DNA from: Pseudomonadota bacterium
GTDB lineage: Bacteria > Desulfobacterota > Desulfovibrionia > Desulfovibrionales > Desulfovibrionaceae
Length of the DNA stretch: 62,071 nt
NCBI GenBank assembly: GCA_023438245.1
Contig: JAEXRD010000057.1
Coordinates: 1-62,071 of the forward strand
Direction of reading: 5' to 3'
Under the pieces are notes generated by a model, which saw nothing but the letters and a program-made list of their open reading frames with translations, was not told the origin of the DNA and ran no database searches. Shown in pieces: positions 53,239 through 61,817 of this stretch. Numbering within the stretch: the stretch's first letter is position 1; each line of letters starts with the position of its first letter. A program made the position numbers and the translations under genes.

Positions 53239-53736
53239 CTAGAACTTGAACACATCCACCTCGACGCCGGCCTTGCCTCCAAGCTTGTCGGCGGCGCCCT
53301 TCACATCCAGATCCTTCAACTTGTTCGCCGCCCCGGCGGGGTCGCCCTTCTTGTTCAGCTCCTTGCCGGTGACGGGGTCCACCTGCTTGTCCTCGCCGAA
53401 CTTGAACCGCACCGGCCCCTGGTCTTCTTTCTTGGGGGTCAGGTTGGGGTCGAGCTTCCAGCTCGTGGCGTTGGTCTGCACGCTTTCCCCTTCCGGCGTG
53501 ATCTCGGCGGCCAGCTCGCGCGGGGGGCCCATCTGCTCGCGCTGCATGGCGCTGTACGGGGAAAGCAGGTCCTTGCGGCTGATGCCGGGGTCCTGCGCCT
53601 TGACGGGCGGCCTGGCCCTGGTCTGCCGCGCGGGCTTCCCCTCCTGGGCAAGCGCCGGGCACGCCCAGAGCCCCGCGGCGCACAACGCCGCCGCGAGCAC
53701 GAGCAGGCACGGCGCCAGGGGGGACAACCGGGGCAT
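53239..53736 (-). CDS. Secreted hypothetical protein
   Basis: The 165-residue product has a signal peptide ending WACPALAQ, then a basic, Pro/Lys-rich mature region with no recognisable domain. The C-terminus (KDLDVKGAADKLGGKAGVEV) has a repetitive amphipathic look. It lies between the aminotransferase and the HD-GYP genes on the same strand. Not recognised. Confidence 0.65.
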   Translation of the reverse strand: MPRLSPLAPCLLVLAAALCAAGLWACPALAQEGKPARQTRARPPVKAQDPGISRKDLLSPYSAMQREQMGPPRELAAEITPEGESVQTNATSWKLDPNLTPKKEDQGPVRFKFGEDKQVDPVTGKELNKKGDPAGAANKLKDLDVKGAADKLGGKAGVEVDVFKF

Positions 53737-53794
53737 GGGGACCTTCCGTGGTCAGGGTTCCGTGGCGTGCGGAACAGGCCCGCACGCTGGAAGA

Positions 53795-54973
53795 CTATAC
53801 CCCGCGGAAGTACTTTTCAAGCCTGTCCATGGCCCGTTCGATGTTTTCCAGAGAGTTTGCGTAGGAAAAACGCAGGAAGCCCTCGGCGCCCTGGCCGAAG
53901 TCGACGCCCGGGGTGACGCCCACGTGGGCCTTCTCCAGGATGTCGAAGGCCAGCGCAAGCGAGCTGCCGCCGAACTTCTCGGCCCAGGGCCGGGCGTTGG
54001 CCAGGATGTAGAAGGCCCCGGTGGGGTCGTGGGCCACGTACAGGCCCATGCCCTTGATGCGCGCAAGCATGTACCTGCGGCGCTCGTCGTAGATGGCCTT
54101 CATGCGCGCCACGTCCGCCTCGGCCTGGGTCAGCGCGGCGATGCCCGCCCGCTGGGCCACGGAGTTGGCGGAGATGAAGAAGTTCTGGCAGAGCTTCTGC
54201 ATGGGCCGGATGAACTCCCGGGGGGCGATGAGGTAGCCCAGCCGCCAGCCGGTCATGGCGTAGAGCTTGGAAAAGCCGTTGAGCACGAAGCAGCGGTCCG
54301 TGAACTCCAGGGCGCTGTGCTCTTTGCCCTCGTACACCAGGCCGTGGTAGATTTCGTCGCTGACCAGCCAGGAGCCGCGCTCGTCGGAAAGGTTGGCCAC
54401 GGCGGCCATGCGGTCGGCGGACAGGAGCGTGCCCGTGGGGTTGGCCGGGGAGTTGAGCAGGATGGCGCGGGTGCGCTCGTTCATGGCCTCGGCGATGGCC
54501 TCGGGCCGGTACTGGAAGCTGTCGTCCTCGGTCACCAGCACACGCTGGGGGCAGGCCCCGGCGAAGCGGATGAAATTGTCGTAGCAGGCGTAGGCCGGGT
54601 CGGAGAGGATGACCCCGTCGCCCTCCTCCAGCAGCGTGGAGAACAGCAGCAGCATGGCCGGGCTGGTGCCCTGGGTCACGATGATCTGGTCCGGGGCGAC
54701 AGTGACGCCGTAGCGGGCGCGGTAGTCCTCGCAGATGGCCTCGCGCAGGGGCAAGAGGCCCAGGCTGTGGGTGTAGTGGGTGTCGCCGTCGGCCAGGGCC
54801 TTCCGGGCCGCCTCCTTGATGCATTCGGGCGTGTCGAAGTCCGGCTCGCCGATCTCCAGGTGGATGACATCAAAGCCCTGGGCCTCCAGCTTGTGGGCGG
54901 CCTCCAGCACGTCCATGACCAGGAACGGGGTGATGCCCCCGGCGCGCTTGGAAACGCAGACGTTTTCGCTCAC
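53795..54973 (-). CDS. PLP-dependent aminotransferase (aspartate/aromatic type, class I)
   Basis: The GTG start at 54973 follows AAGGAGGAGCATC. The 392-residue product has HLEIGEPDFDTP, TQGTSPAMLLLF, LNSPANPTGTLLS, LVSDEIYHGLVY, and the PLP lysine in LNGFSKLYAMTGWRLGYLI. This is the pattern of AspC/MalY-like class I aminotransferases. The substrate cannot be told from sequence; trpS upstream is separated by a terminator, so no pathway link is implied. Confidence 0.9.
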   Translation of the reverse strand: MSENVCVSKRAGGITPFLVMDVLEAAHKLEAQGFDVIHLEIGEPDFDTPECIKEAARKALADGDTHYTHSLGLLPLREAICEDYRARYGVTVAPDQIIVTQGTSPAMLLLFSTLLEEGDGVILSDPAYACYDNFIRFAGACPQRVLVTEDDSFQYRPEAIAEAMNERTRAILLNSPANPTGTLLSADRMAAVANLSDERGSWLVSDEIYHGLVYEGKEHSALEFTDRCFVLNGFSKLYAMTGWRLGYLIAPREFIRPMQKLCQNFFISANSVAQRAGIAALTQAEADVARMKAIYDERRRYMLARIKGMGLYVAHDPTGAFYILANARPWAEKFGGSSLALAFDILEKAHVGVTPGVDFGQGAEGFLRFSYANSLENIERAMDRLEKYFRGV

Positions 54974-55007
54974 GATGCTCCTCCTTGCGGAAAACGGGAA
55001 TGAAAAC

Positions 55008-55043
55008 GGGCCGGAAGCAGGGGATTGCCCCCGCCTCCGGCCC
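55008..55043 (-). terminator. Terminator after trpS
   Basis: On the minus strand the arms GGGCCGGA and TCCGGCCC (55036-55043 and 55008-55015), extended through GC and GGGG/CCCC pairs around a CAAT loop, are followed by GTTTTC. The stem is very stable. Confidence 0.8.
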
Positions 55044-55056
55044 GCGCGGTCCGGTC

Positions 55057-56067
55057 CTAGAAATTGAAGTTCAGCGCGCCGCGGATGGCCTCCATGCTCT
55101 CCTGGGCCTTGGCGCGGGCCTTGGCGTTGCCCTGCTCCAGGATGTGCCACAGGCGCTCGGGGTCGGCCTCCAGGGCGCGCCTGCGGGCGTGGATGGGCTC
55201 CAGGAAGCGGGTCAGCGACTCCATGAGCACCTTCTTGCAGTCCACGCAGCCCCAGGTGGCGGTGGTGCACCCGGCCTTGATCTCCTCGCACTTCGCGGGG
55301 TCGGTGAGGAGCTTGTGGTAGGGGAACAGGTTGCACACCGCCGGGTCGCCCGCGTCGGACTTGCGCAGGCGGTTCTTGTCGGTGAGCATGCCCTTGATCT
55401 TGGGCGCGATGTCCTCCAGCGGCTCGCCCAGGGCGATGGAATTGCCGTAGCTCTTGCTCATCTTGCGGCCGTCCAGGCCGGGCAGCTTGGCCTCCTCGGT
55501 CAAGAGGGCCTTGGGCTCGGGGAAGAAGGGCTGGTTCTCCGGGCAGTGCAGGAAGTTGAAGCGCCGCGCGATCTCGCGGGTGAGCTCCAGGTGGGGCAGC
55601 TGGTCCTGGCCCACGGGCACCGCCGTGGCGCGGTACAGGATGATGTCCGAGCACATGAGCACCGGGTAGCCGAGGAAGCCGTAAGTGGCCAGGTCCTTCT
55701 GGCCGGAGAGCTCCTGGGCCACCTCCTTGTAGGTGGGGTTGCGCTCCAGCCAGCCGATGGGCGTGAGCATGGACAAGAGCAGGTGCAGCTCGGCGTGCTC
55801 CTTGACCTGCGACTGCTGAAAGATGACGCACTTTTCCGGGTCCAGCCCGGCGGCGATCCAGTCCAGCACCAGGCCGGGCACGAAGCCCTTGATGCGCCCG
55901 GGATCGGCGTATTCCGTGGTCAGCGCGTGCCAGTCGGCCACGAAGAACAGGCAGTCGTGCTGCTCCTGCAGCTCCAGCCAGTTGGCCAGCACGCCGAAAT
56001 GGTGGCCGAGGTGCAGGGGGCCGGTGGGGCGCATGCCCGAGACGATGCGTTCGTTTTTGGCGGTCAT
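55057..56067 (-). CDS. trpS: Tryptophanyl-tRNA synthetase
   Basis: The 336-residue class I synthetase carries the HIGH-type motif PTGPLHLGHHFG near residue 15 and the KMSKS motif GRKMSKSYGNS near residue 205. It has MCSDIILYRATAVPVGQDQL and the HLELTREIARRFN helix typical of bacterial TrpRS. The ATG at 56067 lies 25 bp after the M50 protease gene, so the two are probably co-transcribed. Confidence 0.97.
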   Translation of the reverse strand: MTAKNERIVSGMRPTGPLHLGHHFGVLANWLELQEQHDCLFFVADWHALTTEYADPGRIKGFVPGLVLDWIAAGLDPEKCVIFQQSQVKEHAELHLLLSMLTPIGWLERNPTYKEVAQELSGQKDLATYGFLGYPVLMCSDIILYRATAVPVGQDQLPHLELTREIARRFNFLHCPENQPFFPEPKALLTEEAKLPGLDGRKMSKSYGNSIALGEPLEDIAPKIKGMLTDKNRLRKSDAGDPAVCNLFPYHKLLTDPAKCEEIKAGCTTATWGCVDCKKVLMESLTRFLEPIHARRRALEADPERLWHILEQGNAKARAKAQESMEAIRGALNFNF

Positions 56068-56092
56068 GGGTACTTCGCGTTTTGTTGGAGGT

Positions 56093-56764
56093 TTAGAAAT
56101 CGGGGCTGACGCCCAGGAGCCAGGCACCCTTCTCCACCATGGGGAAGAGCAGCGTGCCCAGGATGCTGAAACCGAGCAGGTTGCCCACGAACAGCAGGCC
56201 GATGACCAGCAGGATGCCGTAACGGCCCAGGCTCAGGTAGGCGTAGGCCAGGCGGGCCGGAAGAAAGCGGGCCAGGATGCTGCTGCCGTCCAGCGGGGGA
56301 ATGGGCAGCATGTTGAAGGCGGCGATGAGCAGGCTGACGTACACCCCGGCATGGGCCATGGTGGCGGTGGGCACCAGGATGCGCACGGCCAGGCCTTCGG
56401 GGTTTTCCACAGGCATGTTCGCAATGGCGTGGAAGATGGCCGCGCACAGGCAGGCCACCAAAACGTTGGCCAGCGGCCCGGCCAGGGCCACCAGGAACAT
56501 GCCGGTGCGCTCGTCGCGGAAGTGGCGCGTGTCCACGGGCACGGGCCGCGCCCAGCCGATGTGCGGCGGAATGAGCATGATCAGCATGCCCAGCGGGTCG
56601 ATGTGGCGGGCGGGATTGAGGGAGATGCGCCCGGCCAGGCGCGCGGTGGGGTCGCCCAGCAGGCTGGCGGCCAGGCCGTGCGCGGCCTCGTGGCAGGTGA
56701 TGGTGAACAGCAGCGGCACCAGCAGCACCGTGAGTTCGCGTATGTACTGGGCAAGGTCGAGCAT
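56093..56764 (-). CDS. Site-2-type intramembrane zinc metalloprotease (M50 family)
   Basis: The 223-residue polytopic protein has the HExxH motif in TM1 (TITCHEAAHGLAASLLGD) and the second metal ligand region NMLPIPPLDGSSIL. It belongs to the short, PDZ-less M50 group found widely in bacteria, often beside trpS, as here. Substrates are not established. The start at 56764 gives a normal length; a TTG at 56800 would be an alternative. Confidence 0.9.
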   Translation of the reverse strand: MLDLAQYIRELTVLLVPLLFTITCHEAAHGLAASLLGDPTARLAGRISLNPARHIDPLGMLIMLIPPHIGWARPVPVDTRHFRDERTGMFLVALAGPLANVLVACLCAAIFHAIANMPVENPEGLAVRILVPTATMAHAGVYVSLLIAAFNMLPIPPLDGSSILARFLPARLAYAYLSLGRYGILLVIGLLFVGNLLGFSILGTLLFPMVEKGAWLLGVSPDF

Positions 56765-56869
56765 CGCTAGGCGGCTAGCACGAAGCGCCTGCGCGGGCAA
56801 GGAGAAAGACTCCGGGCAATTCCGGCGGGCGTGCCGGGAGGGGGGCGTCGGGGCGCGCGGAGAGGGCCG

Positions 56870-57232
56870 CTACCCGGCCCCTGCCGTGGCCCGGCGCACC
56901 TTCTCCTTCAGCTCGGTCAAGTCCACGCTCTTGACCACGTAATGGTCCGCGGCGATGCTCTTCAGGTCGTGCTGGAAGCTGTCGTAGGCCGTGGAGAGGA
57001 TCACCGGCACATGGTTGGTCAGGCCCCGGATCTCCTGCAGCAGGTCCAGGCCGGAGCGCCCCGGCCCCAGCTTGATGTCCAGGATGACCACGTCGGGCTT
57101 CTCGCGCGCCAGCACGGCCAGGATGGGTTCCTCTCCGTCCGAGGTGGCCACGCCGTAGCCCTCGCTCTCCAGTTCCTCCTGGTAGAGCATGCGGATGTGC
57201 TTTTCGTCGTCCACGACGAGGATCTTGCTCAT
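56870..57232 (-). CDS. Single-domain response regulator (CheY-like receiver)
   Basis: The 120-residue protein has the full receiver signature: ILVVDDEKHIRML (acidic pair), phospho-Asp in VVILDIKLGPGRSGLDLL, Thr/Ser in VILSTAYDSF, and Lys in HYVVKSVDLTEL. No output domain is present. GGAGGCGAGAGCC precedes the ATG. The partner kinase is not adjacent; the orphan hybrid kinase at 24884-27451 already has its own receiver. Confidence 0.92.
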   Translation of the reverse strand: MSKILVVDDEKHIRMLYQEELESEGYGVATSDGEEPILAVLAREKPDVVILDIKLGPGRSGLDLLQEIRGLTNHVPVILSTAYDSFQHDLKSIAADHYVVKSVDLTELKEKVRRATAGAG

Positions 57233-57277
57233 GGCTCTCGCCTCCTCCGGGGGGACAGGGCTCCTCTTACTTTGAGA

Positions 57278-57305
57278 TGTATATCCCCTTTTCCTGCCCG
57301 GTCAA
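57278..57305 (-). promoter_or_regulatory. Promoter of the receiver-domain gene
   Basis: The minus strand has TTGACC (57300-57305), 16 bases, then TATACA (57278-57283), about 45 bases before the start codon. Confidence 0.6.
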
Positions 57306-57397
57306 CCAATTTCCCCCAAAAGGGGTAGGAACTTGACAAGCCGGGCGCTATGCCGCACCTGTGGCCGCACCGAACGAAACAACCCGAGGAGGCCCGC

Positions 57398-57595
57398 ATG
57401 ATCACCGTGTTCATCGAGCCGGACAACCACACGCTCACTTTCGAGAAGCTCAACACCGTGCTCATGCTGCAGAAACGCCTGGGCCTGCGCGTCAACGACG
57501 CCCTCGTCATTCGCGACACGGAGCTGCTGACCCCCGACCGAAAGATCGAGGACGGCGACCACATCCGCATCCGCAAAGTCGTTTCCACCGGATAG
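57398..57595 (+). CDS. ThiS/MoaD-like small sulphur-carrier protein
   Basis: The 65-residue beta-grasp protein (MITVFIEPDNHTLTFEKLNT start, GLRVNDALVIRDTELLTPDR, GDHIRIRKVVSTG end) lies nine bases before a TtuA-like gene. By analogy to TtuB it would carry a thiocarboxylate for tRNA thiolation. Its C-terminus is Thr-Gly rather than the usual Gly-Gly, which is odd for a carrier activated at its last glycine. GAGGAGGCCC precedes the ATG. Confidence 0.8.
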   Translation: MITVFIEPDNHTLTFEKLNTVLMLQKRLGLRVNDALVIRDTELLTPDRKIEDGDHIRIRKVVSTG

Positions 57596-57604
57596 GAGCC
57601 CCCC

Positions 57605-58531
57605 ATGAAATGCCGCAAATGCAAAGCCCCGGCGGAAGTGCCCCTGCCCAGCCACAACACCGCCTTCTGCCGCGAATGCTTCGCCACCTTTTTTTCCGGC
57701 CAGGTGGAAAAGGCCGTGACCAAGCACAAGATGATCCTGCCCGGAGAGCGCGTGCTGGTGGCCCTTTCCGGCGGCAAGGACTCGCTGACCATCATGCTGG
57801 AGCTCTCCCGCCAGGGCCATGACGTCACCGGCCTGCACGTGGACCTGGGCATCCCGGTGTCCTCCGCCGCCGCGCGGGCCAAGGTGGAGGGCTTCTGCGC
57901 GGCGCACGGCCTCAAGCTCCACGTCGTCGAGCTGGAGAAGGAAGGCATCCCCATCCCGGACGTGAAGCGCTACATCAACCGCCCGGTGTGCTCCGCCTGC
58001 GGCAAGATCAAGCGCCACTGGTTCAACCGCGTGGCCCTGGAGGGCGGCTTCAACGTGCTGGCCACGGGCCACAACCTGGACGACGAGGTGGCCCGGCTGT
58101 TCGCCAACACCCTGCGCTGGGACGCGGGCTACCTCTCCGACCAGGGCCCGTGCCTGCAGGCGGAGGACGGCTTCGCCCGCAAGATCAAGCCGCTGTACCG
58201 CCTGACGGAGTTCGAGACCGCCTGCTACGCCTTCATCAACGGCATCGAGATCCACACCGCGCCCTGCCCGTACAGCGGCGGGGCCAGCTTCACCGGGCAC
58301 AAGAAGCTCTGGGCCGACCTGGAATACCAGAGCCCCGGCTCCAAGATCGCCTTCTACGACGGCTTCCTCAAGCGCGGCCGCCCGGCGTTCGCGCGCATCG
58401 AGCAGGAGGAAGGCCAGCCCGTGCTGCCCTGCGAATCGTGCAAGTCGCCCACCAGCACGGGCCTGTGCGGGGTGTGCCGCCTCAAGATCGCCGTCAACGA
58501 GCGCCGCGCCGCCGACCCCGAGAGGCAGTAG
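57605..58531 (+). CDS. TtuA-like tRNA thiolation enzyme (PP-loop ATPase)
   Basis: The 308-residue protein has an N-terminal zinc finger (CRKCKAPAEVP and FCREC), the PP-loop VALSGGKDSLTIMLELS, catalytic Cys in PVCSACGKIKRHWFNR and in IHTAPCPYSGGASF, and a C-terminal zinc finger (CESCKSP...CGVCRLK). This matches the TtuA/TtcA group, in which TtuA makes 2-thiouridine at position 54 with a carrier partner. TtuA is best known from thermophiles; the mesophilic role is not clear. It is coupled to the ThiS-like gene. Confidence 0.9.
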   Translation: MKCRKCKAPAEVPLPSHNTAFCRECFATFFSGQVEKAVTKHKMILPGERVLVALSGGKDSLTIMLELSRQGHDVTGLHVDLGIPVSSAAARAKVEGFCAAHGLKLHVVELEKEGIPIPDVKRYINRPVCSACGKIKRHWFNRVALEGGFNVLATGHNLDDEVARLFANTLRWDAGYLSDQGPCLQAEDGFARKIKPLYRLTEFETACYAFINGIEIHTAPCPYSGGASFTGHKKLWADLEYQSPGSKIAFYDGFLKRGRPAFARIEQEEGQPVLPCESCKSPTSTGLCGVCRLKIAVNERRAADPERQ

Positions 58532-58535
58532 GGCC

Positions 58536-59576
58536 ATGAACGCGCCCCGTGTCAGCGTCTGCCTGCCCTGCCATGATGCAGCGGCCACGCTGCCCCGGGC
58601 GCTGGAAAGCCTGCTGGCCCAGACGCTCACCGACTTCGAGATCGTGGCCGTGGACGACGGCAGCACGGACGCAACCGGCGACATCCTGGCGGACTGCGCC
58701 CGGCGCGATTCGCGCCTCCGGCCCATCCGCATTGCGCACTCCGGAGTGGCCCTGGCCTTTGCCCAGGCCGTGGGGGCCTCGCGCGCCCCGTACATCGCCC
58801 GCATGGACGCCGACGACCAGTGCCCGCCGAACCGGCTGGCCGCCCAGGCCGAACTTCTGGACGCCGACCCCGCGCTGGACGTGGTTTCCGGCCTCGTGCG
58901 CTTCGGCGGCGACCGCCAGGCCAGCCGGGGCTACGCCCTGCACGTGGACTGGCTGAACACGCTCATCAGCCACGAGGACATCGCGCTCTCCCGCTTCGTG
59001 GAGTCGCCGCTGTGCAACCCCTCCACCATGTTCCGGCGGGCCAGCTGGGAGCGCTTCGGCGGGCCGCGCAAAAGCCCGCCCGGCCAGCCCTTTCCCGAGG
59101 ACTACGAGATGTGGCTGCGCTGGCTGGAGCTGGGCGCGCGCATCGGAAAAGTCTCAGAGGAAGTGCTGATCTGGCACGACCCGCCGACCCGGCTGACCCG
59201 CACGCACGCGGACTACTCGGACATGGCCTTTGCGACCATCCGGGCCAAGTACCTGTGGCGCTGGCTGGCGCGGCGCAACCCGGCGCACCCGTGCGTGCAC
59301 GTCTGGGGCGCGGGGCGCGTCAGCCGCCAGCGGCTGGCCCCGCTCAGCGCGCTGGGCCTGGAAATCTCGGCCTACATCGACATCGACGCGCGCAAGATCG
59401 GCCAGCGGGTGCACGGGGTGCCGGTGCTCAGCCGCGAGACCCTGCCCGCCCCGGACTCTCCCGATGCCCCCTTCCTCCTGGTCAACGTCGGCAGCCGTGG
59501 CGCGCGCGAGGAGATTCGGGAATGGTTGGAGGAAAGAGGATGGAAGGCGGGGGAAGGGTTTATGGTTGTGGGGTAA
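58536..59576 (+). CDS. Family 2 glycosyltransferase with a C-terminal nucleotide-binding-like domain
   Basis: The 346-residue product has a GT-A fold: VSVCLPCHDAAATLPRALES, VVDDGSTDATGDIL-type (VAVDDGSTDATG) and the DxD motif in IARMDADDQCPPNRL. After about residue 245 a separate domain begins with VHVWGAGRVSRQRLAPLSAL, then YIDIDARKIGQRVHGVPVL and LVNVGSRGAREEI, resembling the sugar-phosphate/nucleotide-binding tail domains seen in some surface-polysaccharide enzymes. It lies four bases after the TtuA-like gene. The acceptor is unknown. Confidence 0.88.
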   Translation: MNAPRVSVCLPCHDAAATLPRALESLLAQTLTDFEIVAVDDGSTDATGDILADCARRDSRLRPIRIAHSGVALAFAQAVGASRAPYIARMDADDQCPPNRLAAQAELLDADPALDVVSGLVRFGGDRQASRGYALHVDWLNTLISHEDIALSRFVESPLCNPSTMFRRASWERFGGPRKSPPGQPFPEDYEMWLRWLELGARIGKVSEEVLIWHDPPTRLTRTHADYSDMAFATIRAKYLWRWLARRNPAHPCVHVWGAGRVSRQRLAPLSALGLEISAYIDIDARKIGQRVHGVPVLSRETLPAPDSPDAPFLLVNVGSRGAREEIREWLEERGWKAGEGFMVVG

Positions 59577-59602
59577 GATGTGCTTACGAATGTCGCCAAC
59601 AA

Positions 59603-60772
59603 CTACTCTTCCCATCCATCATATGGAGATACGTTATTAAACTCAACAGATGCATCCGCCGACGAGATATCGACATCTGCTACTTCTATATCACCTTCAG
59701 AATCACCCGAGAACGATCTAATTGTTATATATATCTCCGCATCAGATTTGACTCCATGTCGAGTGAATGACCTTGTACCTAACGGAATTTCTTCACGGTC
59801 GACGCCGTCCCATGCATACAAACTTATATCAACATTCACAGTGAGCGTCAAAACACCTGTGCACGAAAGAACCATTTCATCATCATTGCTATCGACTACT
59901 ACGAATGCATCCTCACCATCTGATGTAATAATAGAAAAATCAGACACAGCACCAACCTCAGCGTCATCAGAGAACCTATGGTATGAGTCTATCTCTGTAG
60001 ACACATTGATCTTCCATGATTTGTCGTTTAGACCTTCCAGAATTGTTTTGAATACGTTCGAATTTCTGTCAAAAACCAATCGCGTAAAATTCATAACGAC
60101 TGCATTCATGTAATATTGTGTTCCCGGCTTGCACGCGACACTCCTAATTGCATCGTCCAAGCTCTTAACATAATAAAGCCTCTCCGAGCAATCGCAATAC
60201 GTCTTCAAACCGGCATCATCAGAAATAACCAGAACATTCTTATCGTAATCCTTAGCCCATGAGCTCAACGTACGCAGAGATATCGCATCGGGAAACTCAC
60301 ATTTTTTGTCTTTAACTGCAAATGGCGCTATCCCGTGCTGATAATCATACATCAGAGCCCTAAAATCAGCATATTCTTCACATTCTAATATTTCCATTTT
60401 CATACGATCAAGATATGCATCAAACAGCTTAGCAGCTTGCTGATTACTATCAAACAAGTTGCAGGCTCTAACGTCTATCGATGATTTGACTGATTCACTG
60501 TGCTCAAAATAGTCAATTAGGATATCCGAACATTGCCTGACAGTTCCTTTAGCCTTTTCAATAAAATCAGAAAAATGCTTGACATTTTCCATGTACATTA
60601 CATTTGTCACAACACAGTCCAATCCAGATTCCACAAATATCCCGACTCTTGCTAAAACACCTGTAGCAAGATGGTACTGATATTTGATGAATATACTTGT
60701 ATCAATTGCAACAGCGGAAATATCTCCATCCTTAACCCGTTCAAGGACAACATCAGAATCGCATATAGGCAT
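59603..60772 (-). CDS. PIN-domain (DUF4935-like) nuclease candidate in an AT-rich island
   Basis: The 389-residue product starts at the ATG 60772 with GGAGG four bases upstream; the frame is open further but without a site. Residues about 15-185 look like a PIN nuclease: AVAIDTSIFIKYQYHLATGV with the first Asp, CVVTNVMYMENVKHF with Glu, then FPDAISLRTLSSWAKDYDKN and VLVISDDAGLKTYC with the distal acidic residues. The C-terminal half is an acidic beta-rich domain (VVVDSNDDEMVLSCTGVLTL, IYITIRSFSGDSEGDIEVAD). Base composition is far more AT-rich than all neighbours, so it was probably acquired. No antitoxin partner is seen. Confidence 0.8.
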   Translation of the reverse strand: MPICDSDVVLERVKDGDISAVAIDTSIFIKYQYHLATGVLARVGIFVESGLDCVVTNVMYMENVKHFSDFIEKAKGTVRQCSDILIDYFEHSESVKSSIDVRACNLFDSNQQAAKLFDAYLDRMKMEILECEEYADFRALMYDYQHGIAPFAVKDKKCEFPDAISLRTLSSWAKDYDKNVLVISDDAGLKTYCDCSERLYYVKSLDDAIRSVACKPGTQYYMNAVVMNFTRLVFDRNSNVFKTILEGLNDKSWKINVSTEIDSYHRFSDDAEVGAVSDFSIITSDGEDAFVVVDSNDDEMVLSCTGVLTLTVNVDISLYAWDGVDREEIPLGTRSFTRHGVKSDAEIYITIRSFSGDSEGDIEVADVDISSADASVEFNNVSPYDGWEE

Positions 60773-60803
60773 ACGTCCTCCGAAACCGTAATTGATCTCC
60801 CAT

Positions 60804-60832
60804 TTGCCACCCGCCCCGCCCTCTGCTATACG
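60804..60832 (+). promoter_or_regulatory. Promoter of the signal peptidase gene
   Basis: TTGCCA (60804-60809) and TATACG (60827-60832) are separated by 17 bases. It lies upstream of the PIN gene start on the opposite strand, so the two genes are divergent. The leader to the start of lepB is about 100 bases. Confidence 0.5.
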
Positions 60833-60941
60833 TGCCAAGGCTGGAACGGTGGCTGGTCCGCGCGGGCCTGCGCGGGTGATTTTGGCTAGCGATATCAGCA
60901 ATGCGTAGACGACGCAAGACGCCCCGCAGAAGAGCGTGAAC

Positions 60942-61817
60942 ATGCACGTGAACGTGCCGCCCAAGCACTTCCCCGACTGGACCCCGCCCAAGGAGCTGGA
61001 GCTGCCGCCCGTGGCCCCGCGCTCGCCCTGGCTGGCGGCCGCGCTTTCGGGCATCTGGCCCGGCCTGGGGCAGATCTACAACGGCCAGTTCCGCAAGGGC
61101 GTCATCATCCTGGCCGTGGTGTCGCTGTGGCAGCTCCTCGGCATCGGCGCGGTGGAGTTCTTCCGCTGGTGGACCATGAGCCTGGCCGCCACGGGCGGAG
61201 TGTGCCTGCTGGCCTCCGTCGATGCCTGGCGCACGGCCAAAAAGCTCAAGAATTTCCGGCCCGGCCCGCGCAACACCATGCGCGTGTACCTCATCGCGCT
61301 CACGGCCTTCACCCTGTGCGGGCTGGCCGCGCAAAGCGCCGAGCACTGGGCCTTCCCCATCTACGAGGTGCGCCAGACGAGCATGCGCCCCACCCTGCGC
61401 AGCGGCGACCGCCTGCGCTGCAAGGCCCTCGGCCCGCGCGACGTCATCCGCCGGGGCCAGCTGGTGGTGTTCCAGTACCCGCCCGACCCCTCGCTGATCT
61501 TCGTGAAGCGCGTGGTGGGCCTGCCGGGCGAGCTGGTGGAGGTGGACGACGGCCACGTGTTCGTCAACGGCGACCCCATCGACGAGGGGTTCTACGCCTA
61601 CATGGAGCGCGGCGAGAAGACGCTGGACATGCCGCCCACCCGGCTGGACCCGGGCGAGTACTACGTCATGGGCGACAACCGCCATTCCTCGTTCGACTCG
61701 CGCAGCTTCGGGCCGGTGCCGCGCTCGCGCATGCTGGCCACCCCGCTCTACGTCATCGTGTCGCTGGGCGAAAATGAAGGCCTGCGGCTGGACCGCGTGG
61801 GGCTGGTGGCGCGCTAG
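60942..61817 (+). CDS. lepB: Signal peptidase I with an N-terminal membrane extension
   Basis: The 291-residue product has a C-terminal peptidase domain with the catalytic Ser in VRQTSMRPTLRSGD, the Lys in FVKRVVGLPGELVE and the box E MGDNRHSSFDSRSFG. Unlike plain LepB, the first 125 residues carry two or three extra hydrophobic segments and SGIWPGLGQIYNGQFRKG, a motif of TM2/DUF5683-type membrane proteins. It removes signal peptides from exported proteins. A GTG at 60936 is an alternative start two codons earlier. Confidence 0.9.
   Translation: MHVNVPPKHFPDWTPPKELELPPVAPRSPWLAAALSGIWPGLGQIYNGQFRKGVIILAVVSLWQLLGIGAVEFFRWWTMSLAATGGVCLLASVDAWRTAKKLKNFRPGPRNTMRVYLIALTAFTLCGLAAQSAEHWAFPIYEVRQTSMRPTLRSGDRLRCKALGPRDVIRRGQLVVFQYPPDPSLIFVKRVVGLPGELVEVDDGHVFVNGDPIDEGFYAYMERGEKTLDMPPTRLDPGEYYVMGDNRHSSFDSRSFGPVPRSRMLATPLYVIVSLGENEGLRLDRVGLVAR

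Noticed and set aside
57331..57360. TTGACA at 57333 as the -35 box of the ThiS-like gene
   Set aside because: No acceptable -10 hexamer lies 15-19 bases downstream; TATGCC is too close.
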